From Rhipicephalus microplus (lineage: Eukaryota; Arthropoda; Arachnida; Ixodida; Ixodidae): DNA of 64,000 nt. Every line of letters starts with the position of its first letter. The first letter of the stretch is position 1. Under the pieces are notes generated by a model that was not told the origin of the DNA, did not search any database, and saw only the letters and a program-made list of their open reading frames with translations. Both the position numbers and the translations under genes were made by a program. Positions 29,403 to 41,099 of the stretch are shown one piece after another. The stretch spans positions 38,218,271 through 38,282,270 of the forward strand of contig NC_134705.1 of the NCBI RefSeq assembly GCF_043290135.1, given 5' to 3'.

Positions 29403-31855
29403 TTACTGCACCGACTAAATATACTCATGGCCCACAAAACAGAGAAAGCCCTGTTGTGTTTTGTGGGGATGATGGGCTTCGGTTAATGACTGTGATTTGT
29501 GATGCAGTTCCGCATGCTGTAGTGGATTCACTGTCTCTTTTTTCTTCTCTTCCTTGTTTTCTGACCATCCTCTATCAATTTCCTTTCCCTATTACCCCGG
29601 TGTAGCATATCCAACAAGAAATCTTTCTGCTTAACGCCCCTGTGTTCTCCTTTGCTGTTTCCCTTTCTGTTTTCTTCATAACATAACCGCCACATGCTCC
29701 ATAAATCCAACGTATGACAACGTCCAAACCTTTAAGTCTCAACTAGTTAGACAGTTTGCACTTCCGAATGTATATTTACCGCCACAGCCATTACCGCACT
29801 GTAGCGGATTGCAAAAGTTACTTGAGTCGCAATATCAAGAGGCTACGCAGCAAAGCAAACCTTCCATTGAAAGGAACGCTGGATAACGTTGGGTTAGTAG
29901 GAGGAGGTCCAAAAGCTGCATTTCCGTTTTTTTTCTTTTCTAGAATTCAGTGTTCTGTTTATTATCAGCACTGACACACACAAGATATTAATTGTTATAA
30001 CCTATAAAGCAATATTGTATGTGTGTTTTCTCACCACACAAATACGTATGTTGACGGTAAAATAATATCTCATTGTTATAACCGATATATTCTTGAAATT
30101 GGTATTATTGTAAGTGGGTTTGGTTATATAAGTTGGGCTTTGGGAAATAACATCTCATACACGGGATGGTTTTGTAAAATATGCGGTAATTGCATTCTGT
30201 TCCTGTGACGTTAGTACGTGCCGACACATATAATATGCTTAGTAAAATAATGCACCAGGAAATCAATAACTTTGAAATCTTGCTCCTGATTGTAGTATTG
30301 AAGTATTTTATGTGGTATGTGGCTAATTTTTCTAATTTTCAGAGAGCTATGTTTCTCTGTTACCCACTCCTGCTTCCAGGTTCACTCTGGAGCCAGCGGA
30401 AATCCTGTAAATGAATAAAAAAAAAGAAATAAAGCATGTGCGTGTGTACATGCGTGCGCGTGTGTGTTTAGAGTGAGAGAGAGAGCGAGAGAGATCGAGA
30501 AAAAAGAGAGATGTGGTATTATCCACACGATTATGAAACAAACAGCGCTCACACGTTCAATATTTGAGGCAGCGATTGCATATTCCAGCATAATCACGGC
30601 CAACCATTCCGGCCAAGCACGCATAATCCAACAAATAGCAAAACCGACAAAAGATTCCGCATTCGTTCCCGGCGATCGATAGTCTGAATGCTTTATTCGT
30701 AGGCATTCGAGCACCCACACATCTCCAGGGCCAAAGCAGCCTGATTTCTATTTTTTGCCTTTTATCACTGACCCACAAAGGGTTGGTCCCTTTGCAGTTG
30801 CCAAAAACCATTACCCCATGTTATAAAACATTAATGTCACGTAGAGTAATAAGAAGGGATTGCCGTTGAAATTCATGAGACGGCCGCCGAATGATCTCTT
30901 CTCCTAATTCATGCGTATAGAAGCTAATTAGTAACGCCGCGCTATTTCTCTATCTATATTTGAAGCTTACTCAACCACTGTTTGCGTTACAGTCGTGTCC
31001 ACATTTAAGCCTGACAGTAGTACATAACATTGACTGTGTGTTTTATTTTGCCTTGTTATTCTCTCTGGACTTTCTCTTTTATTTTTCTCTTCTGCTCTAC
31101 TTTGGGAATGCTATTGTACTAGGCCTCTAAACAACGATCAGCAGACATTCATTTTAATCTATTCTGGTTATCATTATGCAAGGCTGAATGCTAAACCTTA
31201 CTATATGACTGCCTCGTTTTAATCTTCATAAAGAATAAATTGAACCGGGCCTGAAATGTCTGTGATGTATACCGATTCTAATTCGTTATTCTTGGGAGCC
31301 ATATGAAGGTACTGGAGGGCATGGCTCCATTCGCACAGTCAGCGTGTGGGAAAAGTTCTGATTTCGTTAGTTTTACCTACTTAATTTTTTATTTTTGATC
31401 AGTGTGTCACTGTTATTGCAGGCTTCCGTAGTTTAACAAGCCGCCATATTCTCCATTTCGAACCATTATTCAGCTTTATCAAAGTAAACATGGCATTGCC
31501 TGTAAAGTATGTTACATTACAGTTTAAATGTCGGGACTAGTTACTTGATGACCCAAAAAGAAACATCTTAACGTGATTTAACGATTGAACAACGGGCAAG
31601 TTCATGTCATTCCGCAGGACAGTATGAAGTCGTAACCAGAGAGAACAAGCCAGTGGCTGACAGTTGGCAAAGGTAACTAGTCGGTGGTCATTTTAGTCAG
31701 CCACACAACAGTAAAATGTGGCCGGCCCATGAGTGGCCATTGACCAAGTCAGCAGTAGGTCTGCCAGCACATTTGGCCCAACGTCGCAGGCTTACCTTCT
31801 GTCAATGGTATGTACTTGACCAGGTCGGCAGTAGGTCAACCAGTGTGCTTGGCAT
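29403..31855. other. Unassigned intergenic stretch
   Basis: About 2.4 kb without a supported gene. It holds an A-rich then GT/GA-rich low-complexity stretch (30412-30510) and several short frames on both strands without domains. Near the right end, GACCAAGTCAGCAGTAGGTC (31742-31761) is imperfectly repeated as GACCAGGTCGGCAGTAGGTC (31818-31837). Confidence 0.5.
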
Positions 31856-31857
31856 GA

Positions 31858-31888
<31 letters not shown>

Positions 31889-31889
31889 G
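31858..31889. repeat. (TGT)n microsatellite
   Basis: Ten or so TGT/GTT triplets. Confidence 0.95.
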
Positions 31890-32166
31890 CTGTTTTCCTG
31901 TGCAAATGACTCGTACCCAAAGGAGGGGATTGGCCGATTATAAGGTGAATTTGCCCTATACTTTCAGCATTGCGTCATTCCTGCAAAACTTTTGTAATTT
32001 AATTTTGATTTGAAATGCTGATAGCAAGTTTGCAGAAAAAAAATAAAAAAATTGTGAGACCGTAATTTAGCAAGACAATCGTTTAGTCGCAGTGATGTAT
32101 TCTTGAATGGCGAATAAAACGTCTCTGTGGCTGAAACCCAATGTAGAGGCTCCAAATGAATGAAGT

Positions 32167-33239
32167 TCAGGTTATGATAATTGCAAGCAGTCTTTGATAA
32201 GGTGCTGCTAGTATGATTTGCCTGAATAAATCAAAACGGCGACAATGTAATAAAAAATGACTGATCGTTTCCTTTTGATTACAGAAAATGCACATAGGGG
32301 AATTCAATAAACCTGATCTATGCAAGTAAAAATTCAGGGAGGTAACGCGGCAGCAAAATTTCGTGATGACAACTTCCATCATACTTGAATTAGACAGTTC
32401 ACTGCGTCAGGGAAATAACAAGGGGTTGTACTCCGGAGAAGCCATAGTGCAGGGTCTGAAAAATTTTGCCTGATTTTGCCGAAATCGCGCCACCGCAATG
32501 TGTACTGTATGAGGGAAAATACAAATGATGAGTGTGGAAAGCGATGCCTTCGCAAGAGATTCAGCTATTTCGTTTAACAACAAACCTTTGGCCCTGGTGC
32601 CCAGATTAAATGAATGCTTTGGAGATAACAGAGAAATATTATTTTAAAAAGCTTGAGTATGGGTCAGTGGCTTGAGCACACTGATAATGAATCAGTTATG
32701 ACTGCTACAAATGGAATGAAAATATTAACCTTTCGCAAAGCTAAAGGTATTGCGATAAATTCAGCCAGAAAAACAGGAAGAAAATCTGGTAGGCGAAGTG
32801 AAAATGGCCAATCAAGTACGGAGCATTATATTCCAATGCCTGATTTTTCATCTGATTGAGATGCGTCCGTTGCTATAATGACATTTGTTGGCAGAGTACT
32901 CAAATGGTCCTGCAATAAACCATTTAAAATGCCTGTAGGTAATAGTTTAGTGTGAGTTGGGAAAATATTATGGTGAACAAACTCTGGAGAAATTTGTTGG
33001 TCAGTTAAAGGAATCAGATCACGAACTTGTACATTTAGAGTCTCAAGTAACGATTGAACAAATACTATTTGTGGTTTGTGAAATCCAGGCCAATACGCAG
33101 AGAAGAATATGTCAGAATTGGAAATAAAAATAATCTGTTCAGGATTAAACGGTGCTTCATACAGTCGTGAAAAGGCCTGCACCGTAAGAATGTTAAAGCG
33201 ACATAATAGGGTTGGTATTCGTGCTTCAAGGTATAACAC
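32167..33239 (-). pseudogene. RNase H and Cys/His tail of nLTR-5, broken
   Basis: The frame 33239-32826 runs YLEARIPTLLCRFNILTVQA (RT connection) to TNVIIATDASQSDEKSGIGI, the first Asp of RNase H. The middle of the domain (32820-32400) is unreadable. The tail frame 32382-32167 has LNFYLHRSGLLNSPMCIFCN and KETISHFLLHCRRF, a C-x2-C...H-x4-C knuckle closely matched in nLTR-7 (LNYYLHKAGLTASPLCLFC). Confidence 0.8.
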
Positions 33240-33499
33240 TGCATTTGCAGTATACTTTGGAAGTCATAAGCAGAGCCGGAAAGCCTCTCTATCCTATAGA
33301 ACGAGCGGCCGAAGTTTGTAGGCTGGCGCACCAGAAAAAAGAACGCAGCCAAAGTCTAACATAGGTCGAACATACATTTTATATATGATCAAAAGTGCCT
33401 TCCTTCTCATACCTGATCTACAATTGCTTAACCTCCGCAATACGCCCATCGCGCGTACTGCTTTTGTCGCGATGTATTCAATGACAGGGCGTCAATTTT

Positions 33500-34560
33500 G
33501 ATGTTCATTATAAATAACTCCAAGAATTTTCAATGATTGTACTTGTGGGAAATTTTGAAGCTTGTAATTAATAATATGTGCACGGGATCTTGGACAGGAA
33601 AAACGAGAGTGGCCCAATTACTGGTATTCAGGTGCAACATCAATCCATCCAGCCAATGTTCTATTTCATTTAGATATGCTTGCAAGATAGTGTAAAGACA
33701 GTGGAATTCATGTGCCATAGCAAAGAAAGCAATGTCATCGGCATAAACATAGGTTTTCACTACTGGATGGACGGGGATGGTCCTAAGCAATATGTTGAAT
33801 ATTACCGGGGAAAGTACTAATCCCTGAGGAACACCTAGGGTTTGCTTGTGCTTACAGGAAGAGAAACCGCCTTGATATGAATAGAATTCTCTTCTACTTA
33901 AAAAATTCCGTCCCCCATGCTACTATATAATGTGGAAGTCCATGATTCCATAACTGATTAATCAAGGTAGAATACTATACACTGTCGTATGCTTTACATA
34001 TGTCTAACGTTACTAAATCCGCAAACTGGTTTTTTTGACGGGCAATATGAATACGACTTTTCAGATCTGCATGTCCATGCCATATGAAATAGCCAGATCT
34101 AAAGCCAATTTATGAAGAATTCAACAGTTCTTTCTCGTTAATAAACCTAATTATACGACCATGAAGTACCCTTTAAATCATTTTTACTACATTAAATGTT
34201 AAGGCTATCGGTCGTATGTTGTCTAAATTATTGCCTGCCGCCTCTTTTTTAAGCAATGGTATAGTTTTTGCAATCTTCCATTCAGAAGGGATCTATGCTC
34301 TTCCAAGGGAATATTTGACGAAACCTAAAAGATAATTCGGATATTCCCTGTGTAGTATTTTTAGCATTGTATTTCTTATTCCATCGGGGCCTGATGCTGC
34401 ATTTGGCAATCTTTCCATCGCCTGATTTAATTCGAAAGTCAATATTTCTGTGTAGTCAGTGGTTGTTGTGTAAGCCGAATTAGGAAGATGCGTTGAGAAC
34501 CTGTTTTCTAATTGTTCAGCCAATTGATTCAATGATTCCTGTAGTTCCCGTGAGGTGTGA
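33500..34560 (-). pseudogene. Reverse transcriptase of nLTR-5, broken
   Basis: MERLPNAASGPDGIRNTMLK (34532-34293) opens the RT. After several stops and shifts come NNLDNIRPIALTFNVVKMI, the IGFRSGYF-like block and LVTLDICKAYDSV (motif A, intact Asp) at about 34230-33960. A clean frame at 33790-33530 has TYVYADDIAFFAMAHEF (YADD intact) and a thumb-like NEIEHWLDGLMLHLN. Confidence 0.8.
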
Positions 34561-34799
34561 ACTATTGAGTCAACCTTTCCTGGTATAGGGGTCTTCTTCC
34601 TACCACGAAGGAAATTGAATAAAGCACGTTTGTTATTTGATTTAGACAGGTACTCGAAATGTTTTTTTTTTTCATATTGTTCTTTCGCTCGCGATACAGT
34701 GCGTTTAAATGTTGATAAAATTAACTGATAATCCTTTCAATTTTTTAGACTCTGAATACATATAAGTCTTTTCTATGCAGCTTTTCTTCTATTGTCTCG

Positions 34800-35660
34800 T
34801 GCGCCCTCATTATTCCACCATCTACTAGGTTGGGCACTTTTGGTTGACGACTAAGCAATAACAAATACTCAAGTGCTCTTGGAGGTTTTTAAAACGAAAC
34901 AGACAATTCTGCCGAGGTCTTCATTTTGACCACTTGACACTGCCCTAATTTTGGAACACAAGCAATCTTTATTTTTTTGTAATTGATCAATGTTTTCTCT
35001 GTCCTTTCAATAGATTTCACAGCACATGAGATTTCAAGGTATACAGGAAGATGGTCACTGTTCAATCAATTGTTTTCCAAGACTTTATTGAAACACTTGC
35101 GCTGCAAAACGTGAGATCTAATAGCGATCGTGTCCGTCCACGAATAATTGTACGCTGTCTATCATTTAGGCAGGTAAAATCTTTAATAATCATCCAATCG
35201 GACAGAAGAGTAGCGAAGTGTCTGTTCGAAATCTCCACGAAACATGATGTGAGTTGAAATCACAAGTCAGAAGAAAATCATTCTTGCAATTAGCTAAGGC
35301 AGTATCTAATTTTAGAGTAGTATGCAATTTCGTTGGAAAATACGCGTATAAGTGAAAAAGGGCGGTGCCCTGGCAGACAGAGGTCTATTGTCAAAATTTC
35401 ACAGTCTGTGAACATAAGCTGAAAAGCTATGCTCACTGTGCGGCAAAGTTTATTCGAGACTTGTATAAATAGACCACGTTCTAGTGATGGGCGGTCTAGC
35501 CGAAATGCTCTAAAGTTGTTTTAATTATAAGTAATAATGAGGTTAAGCCAGGTTTCTCGTAATATGATTATATCTGGATATAACTGATTAATTAAGCAAA
35601 GTAAGTCAGTAGAAGCAGAAATCAAAGACCTACGATTCCAATGTACTACTTTCAAGGTAT
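34800..35660 (-). pseudogene. Endonuclease of nLTR-5, degenerate
   Basis: Legible only at its start: KVVHWNRRSLISASTDLLCL then NQLYPDIIILRETWL, with the WNxRS opening and the metal-binding Glu of ETWL, followed by a stop and FRAFRLDRPSLERGL. Beyond about 35450 the frames are short and unreliable. It corresponds to 48270-48981 in nLTR-7. Confidence 0.65.
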
Positions 35661-35773
35661 CTATGTTGACGAGCGAAACATTTCAGCAATGGCAGCTTCT
35701 AAAGTACAGTCCTTATTAATTGCACTGGCATTTTCGCTGCCCTTTCTAGGTTTTGTGTTTGGGAAAGGAGATA

Positions 35774-35946
35774 GATAGATATGTGGGGTTTAACGTCCCA
35801 AAACCACCATATGATTATGAGAGACGCCGTAGTGCAGGGCTCCGGAAATTTCGACCACCTGGGGTTCTTTAACGTGCACCCAAATCTGAGTACACGGGCC
35901 TACAACATTTCCGCCTCCATCGGAAATGCAGCCACCGCCGCCGGGA
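35774..35946 (-). mobile_element. 5'-truncated Ruka-like SINE with target-site duplication
   Basis: The copy lacks the tRNA-like head and keeps the middle and tail (GGGGTTTAACGTCCCAAAAC, GAGACGCCGTAGTGCAGG, TTTCGACCACCTGGG, GCCTACAACATTTCC). It is flanked by TGTTTGGGAAAGGAGATA at 35756-35773 and 35947-35964, a perfect 18-base duplication. It is very close to the family consensus as seen across this window, so it is a relatively late insertion into nLTR-5. Confidence 0.95.
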
Positions 35947-36011
35947 TGTTTGGGAAAGGAGATAATACAGAAAATCCCGTGTGCTTCTGACGCCTGAAAT
36001 CTCGGCATACG

Positions 36012-37158
36012 TCAATTTTGTTCTGATCCTCCGCGTGGGTCGAAGTACAAGATACGGACAAAATTAGCGTTTTCTCCTCTCGAGATTGCTGCTGTGAGGC
36101 TAAATTCGGCATCTCTTCCACTGCACAAGGTGCCGACTTGGCTATCGGTACTGCTACTGCACAAATCAGCTGTCATCTGTGAGCAAAACACTTGAGAGAT
36201 GCACTCACTTACGCTTATAACTATGTGTTCCAGCGCTCTCGACATCGCTTTTTCTACTGCAGCCTCAACAATATTCAGAATCTTCGTCGCACTTAGTTGT
36301 TCGGGCCTTGACGTGACTCCGGCATATTCAAAGGCTCTATCCTTCACAACTGTTATTGTTTCTCGCCACGAGTAACGACGTCTGTCCATGATTTCTAGAA
36401 GTTGCGTTTCATTGGACCTTGCGGTGCAGTTCAGGTAAACGGCCACGTGATTTCCTGCACAGAGGCAGCAGTTTTTGGTTTCGGCGTTGCACTCTTTCGA
36501 TGGATGGGTATCGCCACAGATGCGGCAACGTGAATATGATTTACAGCCCCCTACACTGTGACCGAAACGCCAACAGTTTTGACATTGGAGAGGACGAGAA
36601 GCGAGACGTTCGACTCTGAAAATGAGTGGCCATATATTCAATTCGGACGGACAGGAAGTGCCGGCAAAGGTAGCAATAACCGACTCAGTGGGAACTTTCT
36701 CACCATTAACTAATCGCTTGCATCGGTACACAGCTATGACCCCAGCATCAGACAGCTTTTCCAGAGTCTCTGCAGGCGTTAATCTAGAGTCGACTCCTCG
36801 TACAATTTCCTTAGAGCACGCTGAATGAGGCGAGATAAACGCACTCACCAGGACCGAAGCAAATGTCTTTGCATTTTAGGATGTCAGAAACGCATAAAGG
36901 ATCTGAAAATCTGCATACTAAACCACCTCTTCCGAACTGACGAACATCACTTATCAGCTGGAAGTGGGGCTTCATGGCCCGCAACTCCACCTGGATCACC
37001 TTCGGGTTGTTGAGCCTAATAAATCCACCACTCGTGGGCACCCGCGCAACAGGGTTGCTGCCAACACCACTGCGGAAGAAATCTTCCAATGACGATTCAT
37101 CATTAGGCAAAAACGCTGACGAAGGGCTGTGCCCTTGGCCAGGAGTCAAATTAGACAT
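36012..37158 (-). pseudogene. ORF1 (gag-like) of nLTR-5, frameshifted
   Basis: ATG at 37158 gives MSNLTPGQGHSPSSAF, which aligns with MSFSSPGQGHSPWLAS of nLTR-7, fixing the start. The first frame contains NNPKVIQVELRAMKPHFQLI and DVRQFGRGGLVCRFSD. A frameshift near 36840 leads to SKEIVRGVDSRLTPAETLEK, FAGTSCPSELNIW and the zinc knuckles CQNCWRFGHSVGGC, CRICGDTHPSKEC and CCLCAGNHVAVYLNC. The protein would coat the element RNA. The frame ends at 36012. Confidence 0.85.
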
Positions 37159-37330
37159 TAGCACTAATTTGATTGCTTAAACAAGTAATATGCAACGTCA
37201 GCTAGTTACAACACGTCAAATTCACCAAAGGCTCAGCCAAACCACCGTCCAAAAGAGTCCGGAGTGACCAGCTACTGCAGGGACGGACTCGGAAAGGAAC
37301 GGCAAGAATTCGTTCAGAACTATGAGGCCT

Positions 37331-38032
37331 TGCTCCGTCATTGGTTTACGTTATGCCCCCGTAACTTCGACCTCTTTTATTTATGTCGGTGATATATGCA
37401 AGAACGGCGTCGCTGCCACCGAGTGGCACGAACGGTTTGAAGGCAAAGCATTTCGTTCACCTACATAGCCGCTTAAAACCAACTTGACTTCACTTGGAGT
37501 GTATGAATAGATGGCGGCATAAACACTTGGCGTAAAGTTTTTTTGGGTGGTTCAGTTAGCGCTGTGACCACAGATCTTTTCACTTACTTGTGAGAAGTTC
37601 TATGACAGTAGACATGCATGTTGTGGGTATTGGTGTCGGTTTTGACCATGATCTGTGAGAACCACTTCTGCTGTTGGAAACGCAGTGTAGTTGTGTAAAA
37701 GCGCTATAGAAAGCGATTCACGAGCAAGTGACTGCCGTGATTGTTAGTTCCTGCCAGGTGACTATGTTCACGCTGATGAGCAAACGGAGCATCACCGCGG
37801 TGTTTAGTAGATAACACCAAATCTCTTGAAGTGTGTGCCGCCAGATCAATAAGCAATAATAACGAGCTGCACAAGCGTGCATTAAAGGTTATATGTTATG
37901 CAAATTGTGAATGGCTGTTTGATGCGCAATTGTAGTATTGTAGTTTCCGTATTACGTGATTGTGTGGTGCTTGTGTTGCTTTGTGTTGGTCAGTAATTAC
38001 TTTGACCAACACTTTTATTTAAGCTTCGTATT
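37331..38032. other. Unassigned intergenic stretch with a hairpin
   Basis: No gene supported. A perfect 10-base inverted repeat, GTGTTGGTCA (37983-37992) and TGACCAACAC (38003-38012), has a 10-base loop. No function is inferred. Confidence 0.5.
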
Positions 38033-38234
38033 GAGTCCAGGTCAAGGGATCAAATACCGGCTGCGGTGGCTGCATTTTTGATGCAGGCGAGAATTTTCTT
38101 CGCCCGTGTGCTCCGATTTCGGTGCATTCTAAGGAACCCCAGGTGGTTAAAATTTCCGTAGTCAGGAACTATGGCATCTATCATAATCATATGGTAGTTT
38201 TAGAACGTCAAACCACACATATAAATCAATCAAG
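38033..38234 (+). mobile_element. Ruka-like SINE, head partly missing
   Basis: Starts at the B-box side (GAGTCCAGGTCAAGGGATCA) and continues GGCTGCGGTGGCTGCATTT, AAGGAACCCCAGGTGGT, TCTATCATAATCATATGG and AAATCAATCAAG. The A box is absent. More diverged than the copies at 35.8 and 41.9 kb. Confidence 0.8.
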
Positions 38235-38894
38235 TTTTTCTTGCGTAACTGCGCGAGACAGATATAGTATGCGCAAGGTGGAAGTGACAGGATACGAACA
38301 TTTTCACCCGACTCTACTGTAGGAGTAGCTTGTGCTAACGCCTATGATGACAATTCGCTTCCTAAGCAGTGTTAACTTAGTTTAATGTGTACAAAAAAGT
38401 CACAGCTTTGCCGCAAAGGCGAAGCAATGAACGCCATAGCAACAAGTCTGAAGGTGACGCGCAGTAAGGCAAGCAGATCGAAACGTGCCCCATGTTTCTT
38501 ACGCACAAAGAACACATGAAAAGTACTCACAGGTACAGAATAAACCGTATAAGCGTCTCAGTTGTTCTGAGAATAAGCGCGCCTTTTTAGCAAACTGAGT
38601 CTGTGCAACAATTGGAGTGACCTTTGTGCGCCCGGTAACTACAACAATATTGTTCCGACAAATTTAAAAGGCTAGCCAAGACGTACTATTCTTTCCACGG
38701 CAAGATAAGGGTGCGAGATTGAGCGTACACCCCCTCATTCTCTACGCGGGCCAAAGTGCCCGTCAGAGACGACAGTTGCCGCGCGCTCACTGTGCCAACT
38801 TGCTGATAATGCTGAAAACATTATAGTTCTCCACGAGATGCCCGCCAACAGCGATAAGCGGTAGATATAAATAGCTTGCCGTTTGAACGTTGAA
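38235..38894. other. Unassigned intergenic stretch
   Basis: No gene supported. The 166-codon minus-strand frame that ends here is mostly a poly-Leu translation of the adjacent GAA run. Confidence 0.5.
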
Positions 38895-38901
38895 GAAGGT
38901 T

Positions 38902-39017
38902 GAAGAAGAAGAAGAAGAAGAAGAAGAAGAAGAAGAAGAAGAAGAAGAAGAAGAAGAAGAAGAAGAAGAAGAAGAAGAAGAAGAAGAAGAAGAAGAAGAA
39001 GAAGAAGAAGAAGAAGA
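38902..39017. repeat. (GAA)n microsatellite
   Basis: About 38 uninterrupted GAA units at the left edge of the L1-like element nLTR-6. Poly-Lys and poly-Leu frames over it are artefacts. Confidence 0.95.
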
Positions 39018-39029
39018 CTCGTCACTTGT

Positions 39030-39891
39030 GGGGAGCTCCGTATAAAACGGCTGAAGTGCATGGTGCTAGATTCGGAGACCAAAAGTTTCAGGCTGACACT
39101 TTTTTGGCTCCTACCTCGTGTTGAATCGTTGAATCGCAACGTGTTGAAGAGGTGTTCCAAGCTTACGGCGTTGTGAAGTCCGTTGAAAGAAAACGGCATG
39201 GAGATGTGCAGGAATGAAACAATAGATGACAACAAATAGGGACGTTGCCTTGGAGCTCAAGGACACCATCACTGTGGACTCAATACCACACCTTATCTCA
39301 ATATATTGCCACAATTGCCTCGTACTAACTCCCGGTAGGACTCCACTGAGTCTTCAGTGCAAGCGAGTGGGGCATGTCCGTCGACAGTGCAAAACACCGA
39401 GGTCTTTGCAGTGCCAAAGATTTGGTCACTCGTCGGATGCCTGCGTGTCGACTCAAGCCAGCAAACTGCGTTCTGGCCAAGGCACGGAAAAGCAACATCT
39501 AGATTATCTTATGGATGCCACTGAGGTAGTTGATGCGACAGGAGAAGCAGCGGGAGGAGCAGAAGGTGCCTTAAAGAAAGCTGGACACTTGTCCATGGAT
39601 CCCTTTGGCCCGCAAAACAGGATCGCTAACGACGCTAGTTAAAGCATAAATGAATGCAATGCTGCATAAGAAAACCTCTTGGAAGACCTTACAGACAAGC
39701 CTCCTGACAAAGAGGAACAAGAAGCAATGGATAGCGGTCACAGAAGGAAGCGTCAGGCACCGGTTACCATTGAAGCAACAACGAGTGAGCCAGACATGAC
39801 AGAGCAAGAGTATTCATGTGGTCCACGTGTCGCCTTCTGGGGACCGAGAGACGCGCCGCCTATGCCAGCGTCATCAGGAAAGTGCTCCTAA
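39030..39891 (+). pseudogene. ORF1 of nLTR-6, frameshifted
   Basis: Segments: PYKTAEVHGARFGDQKFQAD, then FQAYGVVKSVERKRHGDV (an RRM-like strand), VALELKDTITVDSIPHLISI, and LSLQCKRVGHVRRQCKTPRS with LQCQRFGHSSDAC. The last two are two CCHC knuckles; in the first, a Ser replaces the leading Cys. After stops at 39643-39678 the acidic C-terminus continues (DLTDKPPDKEEQEAMDSGHR) to 39891. Layout matches Tx1/L1-type ORF1 RNA-binding proteins. At least two frame breaks. Confidence 0.75.
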
Positions 39892-39964
39892 AATGTTCAA
39901 ATGAGGTAAAGCCACAGGTTGCCCTGTGGCTAAAGGTGGCCTACAAAAGTTTTAGGATAGCAAA

Positions 39965-40700
39965 ATGGCTACCGTGCTAACGTTTTCCACGTGTGTAGCG
40001 ACACTCAACGTACGTGGCTTAAGGAATGTAAGGCGTCAGTGGCAGTTGCGCCTCGTGCTTGAGCAGTACGACATTGATGTAGTTGCAGTGCAAGAGACTA
40101 AGCTTTCGCCTGCTCGTGACACCGATCTTGCACTGGAAATTTTTCGAGATTACAACTTATACATCAGCCCAGCACGTGGTGCACCCACTGAATGCTTTTT
40201 ATTAGTTAGAAAGCACTTGAATCATAGTTTGACGTCGCTACATGTTGATGGGAAGGACGCCTTATTTGTTGTGACTTATCTTTTCATTTCCATATTTGGA
40301 GGTTAATCTGTGTCTATGCTGCCTCCTAAGTGAACGACAAAAATGTTTTTTTCCTCTCTTCAACTTCACTGCTAAACAGTGAGAGAACTTTGATAAACTT
40401 TGGAGAACTCATTGTGTTTGCGACACGAGAGACCTTTCAAATATAACAAATCGTTTTGATGCAAGTGCAACTTTACTGCAGAAATTATTGAATGACCACA
40501 ATTTAATAGATGTGGGAGCGCATGCAACTTCCTCGGTGAGGTTCACGCACTTTCGAGGAATCTCTCATGCTCGGCTTGACCATGTACATGTATCTCTAAG
40601 CTTATGGTCTCACATTCATAACTATGCTGTAAAGCTTATATTTTTTACAGGCCATTGCTGGTCACTGTTTCTTGGGGTCCAAAAATTTTCGTAAAACCTC
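39965..40700 (+). pseudogene. Endonuclease of nLTR-6, broken
   Basis: CVATLNVRGLRNVRRQWQLR, then DIDVVAVQETKLS (metal-binding Glu) and YNLYISPARG open the domain. The frame stops at 40307. The C-terminal part, in another frame, has LNDHNLIDV, TSSVRFTHFRGISHARLDHV and VKLIFFTGHCWSLFL, where the usual S-D-H catalytic triad end is replaced by T-G-H-C. Loss of the Asp would disable the enzyme. Confidence 0.75.
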
Positions 40701-41099
40701 TCTAAACTGTGACATATGGAACCTTAACATACAGTTGTTGCGCGAAGACTGTTTTAGTAAAATTGTAAGAGAATCGCTACAAGGGGTAACACAGTGTCGA
40801 CAGCTGCCCATTTTCGCTCAATGAGAAAGGTTCAAAGAAAGAGTTAAGTATCGGGAAATTAGTATTTCATGTGAAATAGCGCAAAGAGAAAAAGCTGGAA
40901 AACGCTATATTTATGATTTACTTCATAAGCTCCATACTTTTGAAAGTCAACAGCCGGGATTGTGCGTGGACGAGATATATGTTATTTGATCACAGATACA
41001 AAAACATGATACAGATTTATACAGATGAGCAAAGATTCGTTCCCGTGTTACCCGATTCACTGAAGAGAAACCTACTAAACGATTCCTCGGGGTAAAAAG

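Larger units (their letters stand above)
31960..37330 (-). mobile_element. nLTR-5: I-like non-LTR retrotransposon, nearly full length
   Basis: Minus strand. Sense order is ORF1 with three CCHC knuckles (37158-36012), endonuclease (about 35660-34800), RT (34560-33500), RNase H (33239-32700) and a Cys/His tail (32382-32167). The 5' UTR extends right to roughly 37330; the exact ends are not certain. A Ruka-like SINE with an 18-base target duplication sits between ORF1 and the endonuclease. The same family, in opposite orientation and similarly decayed, is at 46740-52050. An ORF1 with CCHC knuckles plus a downstream RNase H fits the I clade. Confidence 0.8.

Noticed and set aside
38735..39235. 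A 166-codon frame with a long Leu run and a 74-codon frame with a long Lys run
   Set aside because: Produced by the GAA microsatellite on each strand.
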